Below, one piece after another: positions 62,723 to 64,000 of a DNA stretch of 64,000 bases. The stretch comes from Ignatzschineria rhizosphaerae. Its GTDB lineage: Bacteria > Pseudomonadota > Gammaproteobacteria > Cardiobacteriales > Wohlfahrtiimonadaceae. The notes under the pieces were generated by a model. It was not told where the DNA came from and did no database searches. It saw only the letters and a program-made list of their open reading frames with translations. Both the position numbers and the translations under genes were made by a program. The stretch covers positions 2,864,010-2,928,009 of the forward strand of contig NZ_CP093379.1 of assembly GCF_022655595.1 (NCBI RefSeq), given 5' to 3'. How positions within the stretch are numbered: position 1 is the stretch's first letter; the number at the start of each line of letters is the position of its first letter.

Positions 62723-63895
62723 TTAATTATTGCTCGTTAAATTTTTAATAAGATTGATAACCCTTTGGGTATTCTGGTTGTCACTATATTTATAAAATCT
62801 TTGATATATTTGTTGAATGTCAGTGTTTTCGGTAGATGACTCCACTTTTCTTATTCTTTGTAGGAGATCTTGAATAGTATAGCTTTTGGGATACTGAAAG
62901 ACATCAGCGAAATCGTATAGAAACCCTTTATCATAGTGTTCGTAATCATACGCAAAAGAGAAACTGGGCTTATTAAGATATAAAAAATCATAATGGCAAC
63001 TAGAATAATCTGTGACAAGAACTTTAGCATGTAAAAGTAGAGGTTCTATATTAGGGAATTCTGTATTGTTGAGATTGATTGCCCCGATAGTCTGAAGTTG
63101 TTGAAAATATGAATTTTCCTCTGTCAAAAAATGCTCTCTAACTCCTAGTATATAATTCTCTTCTTGCAAAAAAAGGGAAAGAGCTTGTAAGTCATAAGGA
63201 GTAAAAGTGTAATTTTTGCTTGGGTAGCTTTTCCATGTGGGAGCAAATAGCAGGAGCTTTTTATCTTTAGTGACTTCTTTTAATATAAGGTATTCCTGCT
63301 GTAGGTCTGCAGTTGGTGAATGGAGAAGATCAACTCTTGGTAATCCCGTTAAATGGATATTTTGAAGGGGTACTTGAAAACATTTTTGCATCGATTGTGT
63401 GTCAAGTTCAGAACTTGAAATAAAATGATTTCTGAGGGCTTCATCTTCTGTAAAAGGGGATTGTTTATCGACAGCATAAAACATCTTTTTTAAAGGTATT
63501 CCATGCCATAAATTAAGAACAGGGATATACAAAGGCGTTATTTTTTTTAAAATCTCATAGGCATTCGTGAGTTGGTCTGTAATTAAGATAGAAGCTTTTG
63601 ATAATATTAGAAAATTTTTTTTCTGAAGAAGATTGCTTTCCTCTATTAAAATTATCGATGGATTTACTAAATGTTTATAGAGTGATTCAGTTGCTTTATC
63701 GGCGAGGATTATTTTTATGATATTAGGATCATGTTTGACAGATTCAAAGGTTGCCTTAATATTTCCTGTAAAATCATCTCCATAGGGTAAAAAACACCAT
63801 ATATTAGCTATATTTTTGGTTTTTAAACGTTGTTTATTTCTATAAAAAAGTAGAAGTTTATTGATTCTCTTTATAATGCTTCTTCTTAAATTCAT
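62723..63895 (-). CDS. CDP-glycerol glycerophosphotransferase family protein
   Basis: A 390-residue GT-B-like polymerase of the TagB/TagF family. The typical blocks are LNLWHGIPLKKM, LTGLPRVDLL, LLFAPTWKSYP and VTDYSSCHYDFLYLNKPSFS followed by GFLYDF. These enzymes transfer glycerol-phosphate from CDP-glycerol to a polysaccharide or teichoic-acid-like chain. The gene overlaps the stop of the tagD-like gene upstream (ATGA), so both are translationally coupled and likely make and use CDP-glycerol together. In a Gram-negative this points to a glycerophosphate-modified capsule or LPS. Confidence 0.87.
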   Translation of the reverse strand: MNLRRSIIKRINKLLLFYRNKQRLKTKNIANIWCFLPYGDDFTGNIKATFESVKHDPNIIKIILADKATESLYKHLVNPSIILIEESNLLQKKNFLILSKASILITDQLTNAYEILKKITPLYIPVLNLWHGIPLKKMFYAVDKQSPFTEDEALRNHFISSSELDTQSMQKCFQVPLQNIHLTGLPRVDLLHSPTADLQQEYLILKEVTKDKKLLLFAPTWKSYPSKNYTFTPYDLQALSLFLQEENYILGVREHFLTEENSYFQQLQTIGAINLNNTEFPNIEPLLLHAKVLVTDYSSCHYDFLYLNKPSFSFAYDYEHYDKGFLYDFADVFQYPKSYTIQDLLQRIRKVESSTENTDIQQIYQRFYKYSDNQNTQRVINLIKNLTSNN

Positions 63896-64000
63896 AGAAG
63901 CTCCTTGATTAGGCTTGTTGAGATTTTATCTGTGCGTGGTAGGTAAATAACTTGGCAGTAATCTTCCAAGTAATTAAATTCTCCAGTCCAGTCATCCCCC
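63892..64000 (-). CDS. tagD: Partial glycerol-3-phosphate cytidylyltransferase (TagD-like), 3' end
   Basis: The gene runs off the window edge, so only the last 35 codons are seen. Read on the minus strand they give GDDWTGEFNYLEDYCQVIYL, then PRTDKISTS and LIKELL before TGA. This matches the C-terminal end of TagD-type cytidylyltransferases, where GDDW-G-F-L-YC--VYLPRT--ISTT-IK is conserved. The enzyme makes CDP-glycerol from CTP and glycerol-3-phosphate. Its stop overlaps the start of the downstream CDP-glycerol transferase as ATGA. AAGGAG for that gene lies within this coding end. Confidence 0.82.
   Translation of the reverse strand, partial: GDDWTGEFNYLEDYCQVIYLPRTDKISTSLIKELL

Overview
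This window is from a moderately AT-rich Gram-negative gammaproteobacterium. Codon and gene content (split nuoC/nuoD in a 14-gene nuo operon, two-subunit glycyl-tRNA synthetase, rpsB-tsf, rpsO-pnp, glyS-gmhB-plsC-rsmD, heptosyltransferase-like genes) fit the Cardiobacteriales, for example Ignatzschineria or Wohlfahrtiimonas. That placement is an inference from general resemblance, not from a search.

Layout. 1-270 is a 5' remnant of an IS3-family element. 455-4911 carries roxA, a secreted DUF192 protein, rpsO and pnp, with a long hairpin in the pnp leader. 4972-6410 is a complete IS3-family copy lying in the loop of the probable pnp terminator. 6431-6760 holds two small dispersed repeats. 6805-10056 has a DUF2798 membrane protein, a LysR regulator, a D-amino acid dehydrogenase-like flavoprotein and a RidA-type imine deaminase. 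10295-13715 is an efflux operon with an HlyD adaptor and two ABC-2 permeases but no ATPase gene. 14045-20136 has a YehR-like lipoprotein, a stand-alone MnmC oxidase domain, an orphan PhnD-like binding protein, a metallo-beta-lactamase-fold hydrolase, a TauE/SafE-like protein with a histidine-rich tail and a quinone oxidoreductase. 20445-26684 has ettA, a CHCC zinc-finger protein, tsaB, proS and an M20 amidohydrolase. 26861-41427 is the complete nuoA-N operon for respiratory complex I. It is followed by mogA, a second complete copy of the IS (again inside a terminator loop) and a small lipoprotein. 44878-54820 has tsf, rpsB, hemE, a Nudix hydrolase, an orphan receiver protein, a nitrilase-family amidase, rsmD, plsC, gmhB and glyS. 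From 54960 to the end is a surface-polysaccharide region: two family-9 glycosyltransferases, two paralogous OatA-like acyltransferases around a family-2 glycosyltransferase, a CDP-glycerol glycerophosphotransferase and the 3' end of a tagD-like glycerol-3-phosphate cytidylyltransferase cut by the window edge.

The most unusual material is between the genes. A roughly 160-bp repeat with 20-24-bp terminal inverted repeats (called R1 here) occurs at least seven times in both orientations, mostly between convergent genes next to terminators. A second repeat of about 165 bp (R2) occurs twice. One R2 copy is nested inside an R1 copy with an apparent TA duplication, so it looks mobile. The two full IS copies both split rho-independent terminators at the loop, and the IS remnant also abuts a T-tract, suggesting that this IS targets terminator hairpins.

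No rRNA, tRNA or CRISPR array was recognised. All functional calls come from reading the sequence and known family motifs; no database search was possible.
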